DNA of 13,004 nucleotides, from positions 410 to 13,413 of the forward strand of contig DMQX01000069.1 of the NCBI GenBank assembly GCA_003455555.1. Direction: 5' to 3'. The translations under genes were made by a program, and so were the position numbers. Under the pieces are notes generated by a model. That model searched no databases and was not told the DNA's origin. It was given only the letters and a program-made list of their open reading frames with translations. This DNA comes from Candidatus Tayloriibacteriota bacterium. Its GTDB lineage: Bacteria; Patescibacteriota; Minisyncoccia; Phycocordibacterales; UBA11359. Below, piece after piece: positions 5,520 to 12,105 of the stretch. The stretch's first letter is position 1. Each line of letters opens with the position of its first letter.

Positions 5520-6917
5520 TTATGTTTGCTTTGGTCTCTGTGCTTTCGGACGTCCATATGGACGTTGAGTTCGGCCTTGTGCTTGTTGCTGCGCCGGTTG
5601 CTGCTGCGGTGCCGTGGGTGGGGTGACTTTGGCCGGCACATCATCGCTGTCCAGATTACCCGCATTAACCAAGATGTTATCTGTGCCGAGCACGCGCAGA
5701 TTCTTCAAGTTAGCGAACTTTCCTGCGTCGATCTTTACCTTCCGAACGTCCTTGTTCTTGTTTTCTGGATCTACGGCATGCATTGCCGCCGTATCGACAG
5801 CATAGTTACCGTCGGCGATTAATTCGAGGTATTCCTTCTCGCCTTCGCCTTCTATGACCCGAGCTTTTTTGCTAGCAGTGGCTCCTATCAATTTAGTCAC
5901 CGCATCCTGTTCGGCAGTAGCGGCTTTTTGATTGGCAGCCTCAAGTGCTGGGCTTTGTGGATCCGTGCTGGTAAATGCGAAGTCCAAGACTGTTGTCCCG
6001 GAGGCTTTCAGCACGGCTTGAAGGAATTCCTCTTTTTCAAAAGCTTCCTTAAGTGCAACCATTGTATTCCTGGTTTCGCCGTCTGGTTTCGCCGGATCTT
6101 TTGGAATGCCTGATTTCCAGTTTTTGTTGGTCGCTCCAGTACTGGCCATGAACTTCTCCAGTTCCTGATTGATTACTGCGTATACAGCAGGATACCAACC
6201 TCCCGATAGTCCAAAAATCGCCTTTTGCGGATCTTGGATAAGCGCGGTGAAACTGATCTGGTTGATCACATTTGAAGGATCGTTGCCGCCAAAGCGCGTT
6301 ACCCAACGATCACTCAAGAAGTGTCGGTATTTCAGGTAATCTACTTGCTCGCGCCGATGAACAATGTCTTCATCGCCAGCCATGCCCTTGAGGATCTCGT
6401 GGGTACCAGTCTTGGCTTGTTCATCAGCCTTGCGAGGCCGCGACCACTGCATTTCCCAAGTATAAACTTGATATTGCAACAGACCAATAAACTCGGCATC
6501 AAAAAGTATCTCAGAGGGTTTTTTTTCTTTGGCTGTACCGGCGACGGGTTTTGTCACGGTTTTGCCATTTTCCTGCACGTCCTCGTGCAGAATCTTCCCA
6601 TCGTTATTGATCACAAGCTCCGTAGGGTCGACGATCCATCTGACGAACTTGCCCTCGGGGCCATAGGTGATTGCTTTAATGGCTTGCGGTTTCGGTGAGG
6701 TAAATATCTTACCTTTTTTCACTAGTAGAGGAACATAAATATTCCGCATCAGTAAGATAAAAATCCCGGCCATTAACGCAAGTACCACTAAAACGAGACC
6801 GATACTCAGAATAGTTTCGAGCATGGAATAGCCATAAAATCTGGCTAGCGACACGATCGCTATTATGGTGACCAGCAACGAGCTGGCCATAGTCCAGAAG
6901 ATGTTGCTCGTACGCAT
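5520..6917 (-). CDS. SPFH/band-7-like membrane protein with Gln/Pro-rich tail
   Basis: I choose the ATG at 6917 (465 residues). It has AGGAG 5 nt upstream (6923-6927 on the complement), whereas a TTG at 6932 would sit before that site. Two N-terminal TM helices (about residues 6-28 and 31-56) are followed by a large soluble region. After about residue 320 comes an Ala/Glu/Lys-rich segment (ALEAANQKAATAEQDAVTKL, then ARVIEGEGEKEYL). This resembles the coiled-coil region that follows the SPFH domain of stomatin/prohibitin/flotillin proteins. The last 33 residues are rich in Gln, Pro and Arg (APQQQPAQQQAQGRTQRPYG). SPFH proteins form ring-like oligomers at membranes and often scaffold proteases or lipid domains; that role here is inferred. 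The gene has its own consensus promoter and terminator. The SPFH assignment rests mainly on the helical region and topology. Confidence 0.6.
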   Translation of the reverse strand: MRTSNIFWTMASSLLVTIIAIVSLARFYGYSMLETILSIGLVLVVLALMAGIFILLMRNIYVPLLVKKGKIFTSPKPQAIKAITYGPEGKFVRWIVDPTELVINNDGKILHEDVQENGKTVTKPVAGTAKEKKPSEILFDAEFIGLLQYQVYTWEMQWSRPRKADEQAKTGTHEILKGMAGDEDIVHRREQVDYLKYRHFLSDRWVTRFGGNDPSNVINQISFTALIQDPQKAIFGLSGGWYPAVYAVINQELEKFMASTGATNKNWKSGIPKDPAKPDGETRNTMVALKEAFEKEEFLQAVLKASGTTVLDFAFTSTDPQSPALEAANQKAATAEQDAVTKLIGATASKKARVIEGEGEKEYLELIADGNYAVDTAAMHAVDPENKNKDVRKVKIDAGKFANLKNLRVLGTDNILVNAGNLDSDDVPAKVTPPTAPQQQPAQQQAQGRTQRPYGRPKAQRPKQT

Positions 6918-6968
6918 GTTTTCTCCTAACAAGAAGTTTAGATTCTAAAAGGACTCAAGTCTTTGGCC

Positions 6969-6996
6969 ATTATAACATATTATTCATTATTGTCAA
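6969..6996 (-). promoter_or_regulatory. Consensus promoter for the SPFH-like gene
   Basis: On the minus strand, a perfect TTGACA (6996-6991) is followed by a 16-nt spacer and a perfect TATAAT (6974-6969), preceded by an extended -10 TGT. Transcription should start near 6962, giving a 45-nt leader with AGGAG before the ATG at 6917. This is the strongest promoter in the window. Confidence 0.85.
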
Positions 6997-7010
6997 ATAA
7001 GTTAGATACG

Positions 7011-7041
7011 AAAAATCCCCCGATTTTTTAGGTCGGGGGAT
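7011..7041 (-). terminator. Rho-independent terminator after the lipoprotein gene
   Basis: A 9-bp stem (ATCCCCCGA at 7015-7023 with TCGGGGGAT at 7033-7041, 9-nt loop) is followed on the minus strand by TTTTTCGTATC. It lies 27 nt past the lipoprotein stop and ends the two-gene unit 8763-7068. Confidence 0.88.
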
Positions 7042-7067
7042 CACTTGTTAACTGCAAACTGAAAGAA

Positions 7068-7481
7068 CTAATGCACGATGTGAGGCGGCGGACAATCGAC
7101 CGTCGCGGTTGAGGTCGCTTTGGCATTTGCGTCGGCGACGGCGTTCGCGTTGCCACCGTTGGCGGTGACACGGCTTCGGCCAACGACAGCTGCGGGAATT
7201 CCGGCAGCTGCGCTGCTGCCGTACGCAGCGAAGGCTTTCACGACGCCGGGGCTTGACCCGTCGATCATTGTGAAGGTGTTCTCGCCAGTATTACTGTCGT
7301 GAACGCAACACAGGAGGCCAGACACATCGTGACCGACGGCGTTGACCCATTCACCATGGCCCCAGGTGGCGTAAACGCCGGGAGCCATTTCCATCGGCTT
7401 GCCGATGAGGTTGGCGCTGCCGCCGCAACCGGCCATTAGGATCGAAACTAACGTGAGAATGAGAGCCGTGAAGCATCTCAT
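7068..7481 (-). CDS. Small hypothetical lipoprotein
   Basis: This 137-residue protein starts with a lipoprotein signal peptide (MRCFTALILTLVSILMAGCG). The lipobox LMAGC puts the lipidated cysteine at residue 19. The mature protein has a Trp/His-containing segment (GVYATWGHGEWVNAVGHDVS), a CC pair, and a Gly/Ala-rich stretch (AAYGSSAAAGIPAAVVG). An Ala/Asn-rich low-complexity tail (NGGNANAVADANAKATSTAT) follows, and the protein ends DCPPPHIVH. No known family is recognised. The ATG at 7479-7481 has AAGGAG at good spacing (7488-7493). It lies downstream of the coiled-coil gene at 7558 with a 76-nt gap that contains a strong hairpin but no obvious promoter, so it is probably co-transcribed. Base composition is GC-rich like its partner and unlike most of the window. 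Confidence 0.75.
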   Translation of the reverse strand: MRCFTALILTLVSILMAGCGGSANLIGKPMEMAPGVYATWGHGEWVNAVGHDVSGLLCCVHDSNTGENTFTMIDGSSPGVVKAFAAYGSSAAAGIPAAVVGRSRVTANGGNANAVADANAKATSTATVDCPPPHIVH

Positions 7482-7514
7482 AGGAATCTCCTTGATAGGT
7501 GTTTTCTATTTTAA

Positions 7515-7540
7515 GCGGAGGGGTTATCGAACCCCTCCGC
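7515..7540 (-). other. Strong intercistronic hairpin between the 7558 and 7068 genes
   Basis: A perfect 11-bp inverted repeat (GCGGAGGGGTT at 7515-7525 and its complement at 7530-7540, 4-nt loop) lies 17 nt past the stop of the upstream gene. On the minus strand it is followed by TTAAAATAGAAAAC and not a T tract. It is therefore a poor intrinsic terminator and may be a processing or stability element, or a leaky attenuator. Confidence 0.65.
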
Positions 7541-7557
7541 GCTTGTTCCGCTGCTTC

Positions 7558-8763
7558 TTATGGCAGAGGCTTTTTCCAGACGTTGCCGGGGTACACCTTG
7601 TACTCCAGATCTCCGGTGAAATCCGAGACGTAGTAGGTCTTTCTGGTTAGACCATCCGTAAAGATCTCATAGGAGCGGGCCTTGTTTTTGAGAATGAGGC
7701 CTTCGCCGGTCGTGGCGTCCCGGTGATCGAGATCGATGATCTGCGACCATTTCTCGACGCCCTGAACGTAGTCGGTATCAGCCAGGATGCATCGCGCTTT
7801 GATGCTTTGCTCCTCGCCTTTATCGTTCACGAACCGGGTCAAGATCTCGGGGCCAGAGGCCAACTTGATGGTGCTGTCTTGGGCCGTAAAGACCGTTGAC
7901 GCGCACCCGTCAGAGTTGAAACTCAGGACCTTCTTGAGCCGGATAATCGGCACTAGCTTGGGTGCCGGCGGTATCGTCAGGATCGGTGCGCCTGGCGCCA
8001 GTGATAATGCCGGGGGCGTTGACGTAACTTCCGACGAACCTTTTTTGGTCGGCTCGAGTATCGTCACGAGATCCTTGTTGTTTTCATGCAACAGGATAAC
8101 CATGTCGTTCAGCGTGGCAGCAGAAGTCGGTGTCACCGGCTTGGTAGCGGTGGTCGGGGAGCCTGGCGTGCTGCCAGACTTTTCCAACAGCGGAGCGGTC
8201 GGCGGTTCGACAGTGTTGCCTTTGACGTTGATGTCAACCACAACGTGTTGAGGTGCCGCCGGATCGCCGCTGATCGTGACCCTGGGTTTCATGGACCCAA
8301 AGACACAGACCGTGATGATGAGGATGACCAGCAAGGCGAGGAAAATGATCCCGCCGAGAGGCAGACGCTTGGTGCTTTTGTCCAGCGCCTTGAGGCTGGC
8401 GGCAGCACCGTCGGTGCCTGCCTTCACGCCCTGGAGCTCGGTCACAATTTCCGTGCCGATGGCGCGCTGCGAAGCGATGGTCGCCGTCGTGCCCTCTCGG
8501 GTAGCGACGGTGTTCTCGCCTACAGCGGTTTTCACCTCGCCCAAAGACGTTTTCACCTCGCCCACGGAAGTTTTCACGTGAGTGAGTTCAGTCTTCAGAC
8601 TCTTCAGTACAGCAACCGCTTCTTCGCTCGTGGTGAGCAACTTGTTGAAGTCGGTGTTTGCGGGGTCCGGAATCTGGGTCGGACTGCCGGGTGCAGGAGC
8701 GCCTGCTCCCGTTGCTGGGACAGGGGTCGGAGGGGTAGTGGTTCCGGGTGCTGGGTTACTCAT
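7558..8763 (-). CDS. Hypothetical coiled-coil, single-TM protein with Pro/Ala-rich head
   Basis: This 401-residue protein has no recognised family. Residues 1-37 are rich in Pro, Gly, Thr and Ala. Residues 45-130 look like a coiled coil and include three in-register heptads (VKTSVGE, VKTSLGE, VKTAVGE; residues 63-83). A TM helix follows at about 136-157 (LGGIIFLALLVILIITVCVF). Next comes a Pro/Thr-rich linker (about 180-275) and a C-terminal domain (about 280-401) with cysteines in DGCAST and KARCILAD. A long N-terminus without a signal peptide suggests a cytoplasmic coiled coil and an external C-terminal domain. The ATG at 8761-8763 is preceded by AAAGGA (8771-8776 on the complement, spacing 7), the same site as in the 5373 gene, and a TTGACA promoter lies upstream. 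The gene is strongly GC-rich and probably co-transcribed with the lipoprotein. Confidence 0.75.
   Translation of the reverse strand: MSNPAPGTTTPPTPVPATGAGAPAPGSPTQIPDPANTDFNKLLTTSEEAVAVLKSLKTELTHVKTSVGEVKTSLGEVKTAVGENTVATREGTTATIASQRAIGTEIVTELQGVKAGTDGAAASLKALDKSTKRLPLGGIIFLALLVILIITVCVFGSMKPRVTISGDPAAPQHVVVDINVKGNTVEPPTAPLLEKSGSTPGSPTTATKPVTPTSAATLNDMVILLHENNKDLVTILEPTKKGSSEVTSTPPALSLAPGAPILTIPPAPKLVPIIRLKKVLSFNSDGCASTVFTAQDSTIKLASGPEILTRFVNDKGEEQSIKARCILADTDYVQGVEKWSQIIDLDHRDATTGEGLILKNKARSYEIFTDGLTRKTYYVSDFTGDLEYKVYPGNVWKKPLP
8515..8577 (-). repeat. Three tandem 21-bp coding repeats (heptads)
   Basis: Three consecutive imperfect 21-bp units encode VKT[S/A][V/L]GE. Each unit is one heptad, so the repeat keeps the coiled-coil register. 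They are part of the coding sequence of the 7558-8763 gene. Confidence 0.85.
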
Positions 8764-9093
8764 GGGAAGTTCCTTTCAAAGAATTCCACGTTTTTATTGT
8801 TAGAAACCGGTGCGTTATGCATCAGTTTCTTGTTCGTGTCAACGAACGACTGGATATATGTCTATCACACTTTAATTGATTTGTAAAGGGCTAGCTGACC
8901 GACCAAAGTGTTTATTTGGCGATGTAAAAAAATGCGTAGACACACAAAAAGTCCTCAAAATTGACGGTATAAAGAGACCTAATTTACTGATCTAGTGGGC
9001 GATTAGGCTGGCTTTCCGAACTTTTGAACTACTCTGATTCTATAAGGATGAGTATAGAGGATCTGGAGATTTTGGAAAATAGAGGTAGGTAAA
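8764..9093. other. 330-bp stretch without a gene
   Basis: The left third holds the leader and promoter of the minus-strand gene at 7558-8763. From about 8880 to 9093 I see no convincing open frame, tRNA or T-tailed hairpin. An isolated TTGACG at 8963 on the plus strand lacks a matching -10 box and has no gene to serve. The sequence is AT-rich compared with the GC-rich genes to its left, so the composition changes sharply here. Confidence 0.6.
8814..8847 (-). promoter_or_regulatory. Promoter of the 7558/7068 unit, with an inverted repeat over the -35 box
   Basis: On the minus strand, a perfect TTGACA (8842-8837) and CATAAC (8819-8814, 4 of 6 matches to TATAAT) are separated by 17 nt. The -35 box sits inside an inverted repeat, GTTCGT-GTCA-ACGAAC (8832-8847), which could be an operator. 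The leader would be about 45 nt. Confidence 0.6.
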
Positions 9094-9462
9094 CTAAGGG
9101 GTAAGATTGTAGCGTTTTTGAAGTTTACTAATTAGATTTTTTGCGCCCTCGACATTATCGTTGGTTATTTCTGGGGCTAAAGCTGCCACTGCACCTTCAA
9201 TTGCAACTTTTGCATTTTCAGGGTCCAAGTTTGTCGAAGTTTCTTGTGCAAATAAATAGTTTGAAAAATCTCTCATTGCCGATAGGTATTCCTGAGCCTT
9301 TTTTCGTTGTTCTGTAGAATTACCTTCACCAATAGCCACGCCTGCTAAGTGGGTTTTCATGGTTTCAAAAATTTGCTTTGAAATTTGAGCAGTTTCATTT
9401 AAAGTTTCGGGACCAAACACTGCTTCTATCCGTTGATCAACTGTTGGTTGGAATTGTTCCAT
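9094..9462 (-). CDS. Small hypothetical soluble protein
   Basis: This 122-residue protein has no signal peptide or TM segment and is rich in Gln, Glu, Ala and Asn. It is predicted to be largely helical from long amphipathic stretches such as LNETAQISKQIFETMKTHL and STEQRKKAQEYLSAMRDFSN. A C-terminal helix, VEGAKNLISKLQKRYNL, completes it. No family is recognised and no catalytic motif is visible. AT-rich codon use matches the ordinary part of the genome and contrasts with the GC-rich gene downstream of it. An extended -10 box (TGTTATAAT, minus strand) lies 30 nt upstream of the ATG at 9460-9462. It stands alone between the tRNA cluster and the envelope block, with about 120 bp separating it from the tRNA cluster. 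Confidence 0.65.
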   Translation of the reverse strand: MEQFQPTVDQRIEAVFGPETLNETAQISKQIFETMKTHLAGVAIGEGNSTEQRKKAQEYLSAMRDFSNYLFAQETSTNLDPENAKVAIEGAVAALAPEITNDNVEGAKNLISKLQKRYNLTP

Positions 9463-9492
9463 AGCCTTTATATATTAGTTTATTATTCAGAT

Positions 9493-9501
9493 ATTATAAC
9501 A
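9493..9501 (-). promoter_or_regulatory. Extended -10 promoter for the 9094-9462 gene
   Basis: TGTTATAAT is read on the minus strand, giving an extended -10 element with a perfect TATAAT at 9498-9493. No good -35 hexamer is seen 16-18 nt upstream, which is tolerable for extended -10 promoters. Confidence 0.45.
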
Positions 9502-9544
9502 CATAAACATCTCTAGAATAGTTCGGAAATTGATTTTTGGGTAC

Positions 9545-9575
9545 AAAAAATACCCTTGTAAAATAAGGGTATTTT
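9545..9575 (-). terminator. Rho-independent terminator of the tRNA cluster
   Basis: An 11-bp stem (AAAATACCCTT at 9547-9557 with its complement at 9565-9575, 7-nt loop) is followed by a T tract on the minus strand. It starts 7 nt after the 3' end of tRNA-Leu(UAG), the last of the four tRNAs. Confidence 0.85.
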
Positions 9576-9581
9576 CAGTTG

Positions 9582-9664
9582 TGGGCGAGAGAGGACTTGA
9601 ACCTCCATGCTCTTGCGAGCACCAGCTCCTAAGGCTGGCGTGTCTGCCATTTCACCACTCGCCC
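9582..9664 (-). tRNA. tRNA-Leu (anticodon UAG)
   Basis: A full cloverleaf is present. The acceptor GGGCGAG pairs with CTCGCCC, and the anticodon stem CCAGC/GCTGG encloses loop CTTAGGA (anticodon TAG). The long variable arm TGCTC-GCAA-GAGCA is typical of class II tRNAs, and the T arm is GGAGG-TTCAAGT-CCTCT. The discriminator is A and CCA is not encoded. It reads CUN leucine codons, chiefly CUA. Confidence 0.95.
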
Positions 9665-9720
9665 GTAACTTACTTTCGTTCTTCCTATATCAATCGATCT
9701 TCACGATATCGCCGTCCTTG

Positions 9721-9793
9721 TGCACCCACCTGGATTCGAACCAGGGACCATCTCCTTAAGAGGGAGTTGCTCTACCAACTGAGCTATGGATGC
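9721..9793 (-). tRNA. tRNA-Lys (anticodon CUU)
   Basis: The acceptor GCATCCA pairs with TGGGTGC (one G-U pair). The D arm contains GCTCAGTTGGTAGAGC. The anticodon loop CTCTTAA gives CTT, and the T arm is CCTGG-TTCGAAT-CCAGG. The outermost anticodon-stem pair (27-43) is A-A, a mismatch. The discriminator is A and there is no encoded CCA. It reads AAG. Confidence 0.95.
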
Positions 9794-9872
9794 ATGACCG
9801 TGTAATTTTCTGTCAAAAAAATGTAACAGATTTTTCGACTTTCGGCAAATGTGTCGGCAAAATATTTACCGG

Positions 9873-9954
9873 TGCCCGAGGTGGGGATCGAACCCACGCC
9901 CCTTTCGAGACACGATTTTAAGTCGTGCGCGTATACCAATTCCGCCACTCGGGC
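9873..9954 (-). tRNA. tRNA-Leu (anticodon UAA)
   Basis: The acceptor GCCCGAG pairs with CTCGGGC. The anticodon stem CACGA/TCGTG encloses loop CTTAAAA (anticodon TAA). There is an extended class II variable arm, and the T arm is GTGGG-TTCGATC-CCCAC. The discriminator is A, followed by CCG rather than CCA, so the tail must be added after transcription. It reads UUA and UUG. Confidence 0.95.
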
Positions 9955-10017
9955 ATTTTAGATCTTTCAAAAAACTCGCTTGCTTAAAATTTTTTCTAAC
10001 AGCTTTTGCTATTAGGG

Positions 10018-10091
10018 AGGCGTAGATCAGGATCGAACTGATGCATAGCAGTTTTGCAGACTGCCGCGTTAACCAACTTCGCCACTACGCC
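10018..10091 (-). tRNA. tRNA-Cys (anticodon GCA)
   Basis: The acceptor GGCGTAG pairs with CTACGCC. The anticodon stem GCAGT/ACTGC encloses loop CTGCAAA (anticodon GCA), and the T arm is ATCAG-TTCGATC-CTGAT. The discriminator is T (U73), the known identity base for cysteinyl-tRNA synthetase, which supports the assignment. No CCA is encoded. It is the first tRNA of the cluster, 42 nt after rbfA. Confidence 0.95.
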
Positions 10092-10133
10092 ATTTATTTT
10101 TTTGCGAGTCTTCGGACTTGGACTCACTCACGT

Positions 10134-10466
10134 CTACTTCTTCGTTTCCTGCTGACTTAATTCATCAAGTCGTTGTCGGTTCTTTTCGCCCAAGTCAATC
10201 TTGAACGAAACACTTGGCAAACGGCCGATCTTTGAGTTGTCGTGAACATACGCCACGAACTCGGTACGCTTTCTTTTGACAAAATCTTCGGCCATCTTTT
10301 CATTGTCGGTCGGAAAAACGCTTATGAAGATAGTAGCATACTTCTGATTGTCTGACAGCTCGCAACGGGTCACGGTGATAAGTGACGTACGATTTGATTC
10401 GCGTTGCAGAAAAGTGGCAGCGAGGTGTTGCAATTGTTCGGAAAGTCTTTCAGTGTGGTGGGGCAT
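10134..10466 (-). CDS. rbfA: Ribosome-binding factor A
   Basis: This 110-residue protein has the KH-like RbfA pattern. It has an N-terminal helix with conserved polar spacing (ERLSEQLQHLAATFLQRE), a strand pair (SLITVTRCELSDNQKYATIF) where the family has an acidic-Leu/Ser-x-Asp motif, and the terminal strand LPSVSFKIDLGE followed by a helix, RQRLDELSQQ. RbfA binds the 30S subunit and helps 16S rRNA 5'-end maturation, especially in the cold. Length is normal to short (family about 110-135). It lies 20 nt downstream of infB on the same strand, the classical infB-rbfA order, which strongly supports the call. truB, the usual next gene, is absent, and tRNA genes follow instead. The similarity is moderate, so context carries part of the confidence. 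Confidence 0.85.
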   Translation of the reverse strand: MPHHTERLSEQLQHLAATFLQRESNRTSLITVTRCELSDNQKYATIFISVFPTDNEKMAEDFVKRKRTEFVAYVHDNSKIGRLPSVSFKIDLGEKNRQRLDELSQQETKK

Positions 10467-10486
10467 AATGGTGCGGTTATAAAGTC

Positions 10487-12064
10487 TTACAATAATTTTA
10501 TAGCTTCGATAGTGTCGCCGCCGGCCAGATCGATCTTGGATTCGATTTGGGCGCCAAATTCTTTGCCTTCGGTGACGGTGTCCGTATCGGCTTTCATGTA
10601 CTGGAGATTTCGAATTTTACCTGTGCCGATTGAAGCGGCGCGCCGACGGATAGTGACTACCTCACCGACCTTGACTGCGCCGCTTATCACTTTACCGCCG
10701 ATGACTTGTCGGTCACGTTGTTTACTGAATACCTTTAAGATATTAGCAGTACCGCGAACTTCCTCAGTTGGTTTTGGTGCTCGCTCTGCGGCAACACCGG
10801 CCAAGTATTCTGAAAGTTTGTAGATCACGTTAAAGTTCTGGACGTGAATACCGGAGCGCTCGGCCAAGTTGAGCGCGGCGTTGTCGATCTTCACATTAAA
10901 TCCCAGCACCGCCGTGCCAACTGCGCCGAGCGCTCCTTTAATATCAATTTCAGAGATCGGCCCAATACCTTTCTGAATCAGTTGAACTTCAACAAATTCA
11001 TGTTTTATTTTTGAGATTTCATGTTCTATACCTTCAAGACTGCCAACCGTATCGGCTTTCAAAATAACCGGCACTTGAACCTTCTCAATTACTTTTACAA
11101 CCGGCTCACCTGGAACTGGAGCTTTGACCGGTCCGTTGTTCGCAACTTTCACCACCACATTTTTCGTGGCCGCCGCTTTCGCGATAGCAGCTTCAGTTTT
11201 ATACTTTAAAGCTTCTTCTTCGGCTTCTTTTTTGGAATCTACTGCGTAGAACAAACTACCAACTTCCGGCAATTTGCTCCAGCCGATTATTTGTATCGGG
11301 TCGCCAAAAGTCGCCGTCTCAATTGGCTTGCCCAAGAAATTCTCCATAATGCGCACCGGCGTCCAGGCGTCTCCAGCTACGATATATGCGCCTCGGTTTA
11401 AGGTTCCGTCTTTCACTATCAACGTTGCTGAAATACCTTTTTTAGTATCAAGCTTTGTTTCTATCACGATACCCTCGGCTTTTTTGCTGACGTCACCGGT
11501 AAAGTGGGCGAGTTCGGCAACCAACAATATTAGATCAAGAAGTTCGGAAACGCCTTGGCCGGTTTTAGCCGAGATCGCAACCCAGGAAATATCGCCGCCG
11601 TAACCTTCCAAATAAACATCAGCTTCCGCCAACTTCTGTTTGGTCATCTCTACATTTGCCGCTGGTTTGTCGATTTTGTTGATGGCCACAACGAAAGGGA
11701 GTCCGGCCATCCGAATCGCTTTCAAAGCTTCGACTGTTTGAGGCTTCACGCCGTCTTCCGCAGAAACAACTAACACGGCAATGTCTGCCACGATCGCTCC
11801 GCGTGAACGCATTTTAGAAAAAGCCTCATGTCCAGGTGTATCAAGAAAAGTTATTTTTTTAGCCGCACCGTCTTTTTCATGCACAACTTCGTAGGCGGAA
11901 ATGTGCTGAGTTATACCGCCAGCTTCTTTATCCACGATATTAGTTTTTCGAATGTAGTCTAGGAGAGTTGATTTGCCGTGATCAATATGACCCATGACAA
12001 CCACAACGGGCGTCCGCTCGCTCTGCGTCGAAGCAGTATTCTTTTGTGGTTTTTTTGTAGCCAT
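10487..12064 (-). CDS. infB: Translation initiation factor IF-2 (short form)
   Basis: This 525-residue GTPase positions initiator fMet-tRNA on the 30S subunit and promotes 50S joining. All GTP-binding motifs are visible: G1 GHIDHGKST (residues 25-33), G2 GGITQHI (49-55), G3 DTPGH (75-79), G4 NKID (129-132) and G5 SAK (165-167). Domain II, the C1 region ([20 protein letters not shown] onward) and the C2 initiator-tRNA-binding domain near the C-terminus follow. The G1 motif reads HIDHGKS rather than the usual HVDHGKT. Only about 18 low-complexity residues precede the G domain, so the long N-terminal region of E. coli or Bacillus IF-2 is missing. Short IF-2 is typical of reduced genomes. No Shine-Dalgarno is seen before the ATG. 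The DUF4446 gene is 41 nt upstream and rbfA 20 nt downstream. Confidence 0.97.
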   Translation of the reverse strand: MATKKPQKNTASTQSERTPVVVVMGHIDHGKSTLLDYIRKTNIVDKEAGGITQHISAYEVVHEKDGAAKKITFLDTPGHEAFSKMRSRGAIVADIAVLVVSAEDGVKPQTVEALKAIRMAGLPFVVAINKIDKPAANVEMTKQKLAEADVYLEGYGGDISWVAISAKTGQGVSELLDLILLVAELAHFTGDVSKKAEGIVIETKLDTKKGISATLIVKDGTLNRGAYIVAGDAWTPVRIMENFLGKPIETATFGDPIQIIGWSKLPEVGSLFYAVDSKKEAEEEALKYKTEAAIAKAAATKNVVVKVANNGPVKAPVPGEPVVKVIEKVQVPVILKADTVGSLEGIEHEISKIKHEFVEVQLIQKGIGPISEIDIKGALGAVGTAVLGFNVKIDNAALNLAERSGIHVQNFNVIYKLSEYLAGVAAERAPKPTEEVRGTANILKVFSKQRDRQVIGGKVISGAVKVGEVVTIRRRAASIGTGKIRNLQYMKADTDTVTEGKEFGAQIESKIDLAGGDTIEAIKLL

Positions 12065-12105
12065 ATTTTTGTAAATTCGATTTCATGGAAGCCGTGATTG
12101 CGTCG

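Noticed and set aside
6918..6932. TTG start five codons upstream for the SPFH-like gene
   Set aside because: The AGGAG site lies inside those five codons and is correctly spaced for the ATG at 6917.
8515..8590. Short tandem repeats considered as a CRISPR array
   Set aside because: The 21-bp units follow each other without spacers and encode in-frame heptads. No cas genes are present anywhere in the window.
8086..8886. Long plus-strand open frame (266 codons) across the coiled-coil gene
   Set aside because: It lies antisense to the 7558-8763 gene, which has a TM helix, heptads, a Shine-Dalgarno and a promoter. The antisense product is Arg/Gly-rich and without recognisable structure, as expected in GC-rich DNA.
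10103..10126. Small inverted repeat between rbfA and tRNA-Cys considered as a terminator
   Set aside because: The stem is short and imperfect. On the minus strand it is followed by an A tract, not a T tract.
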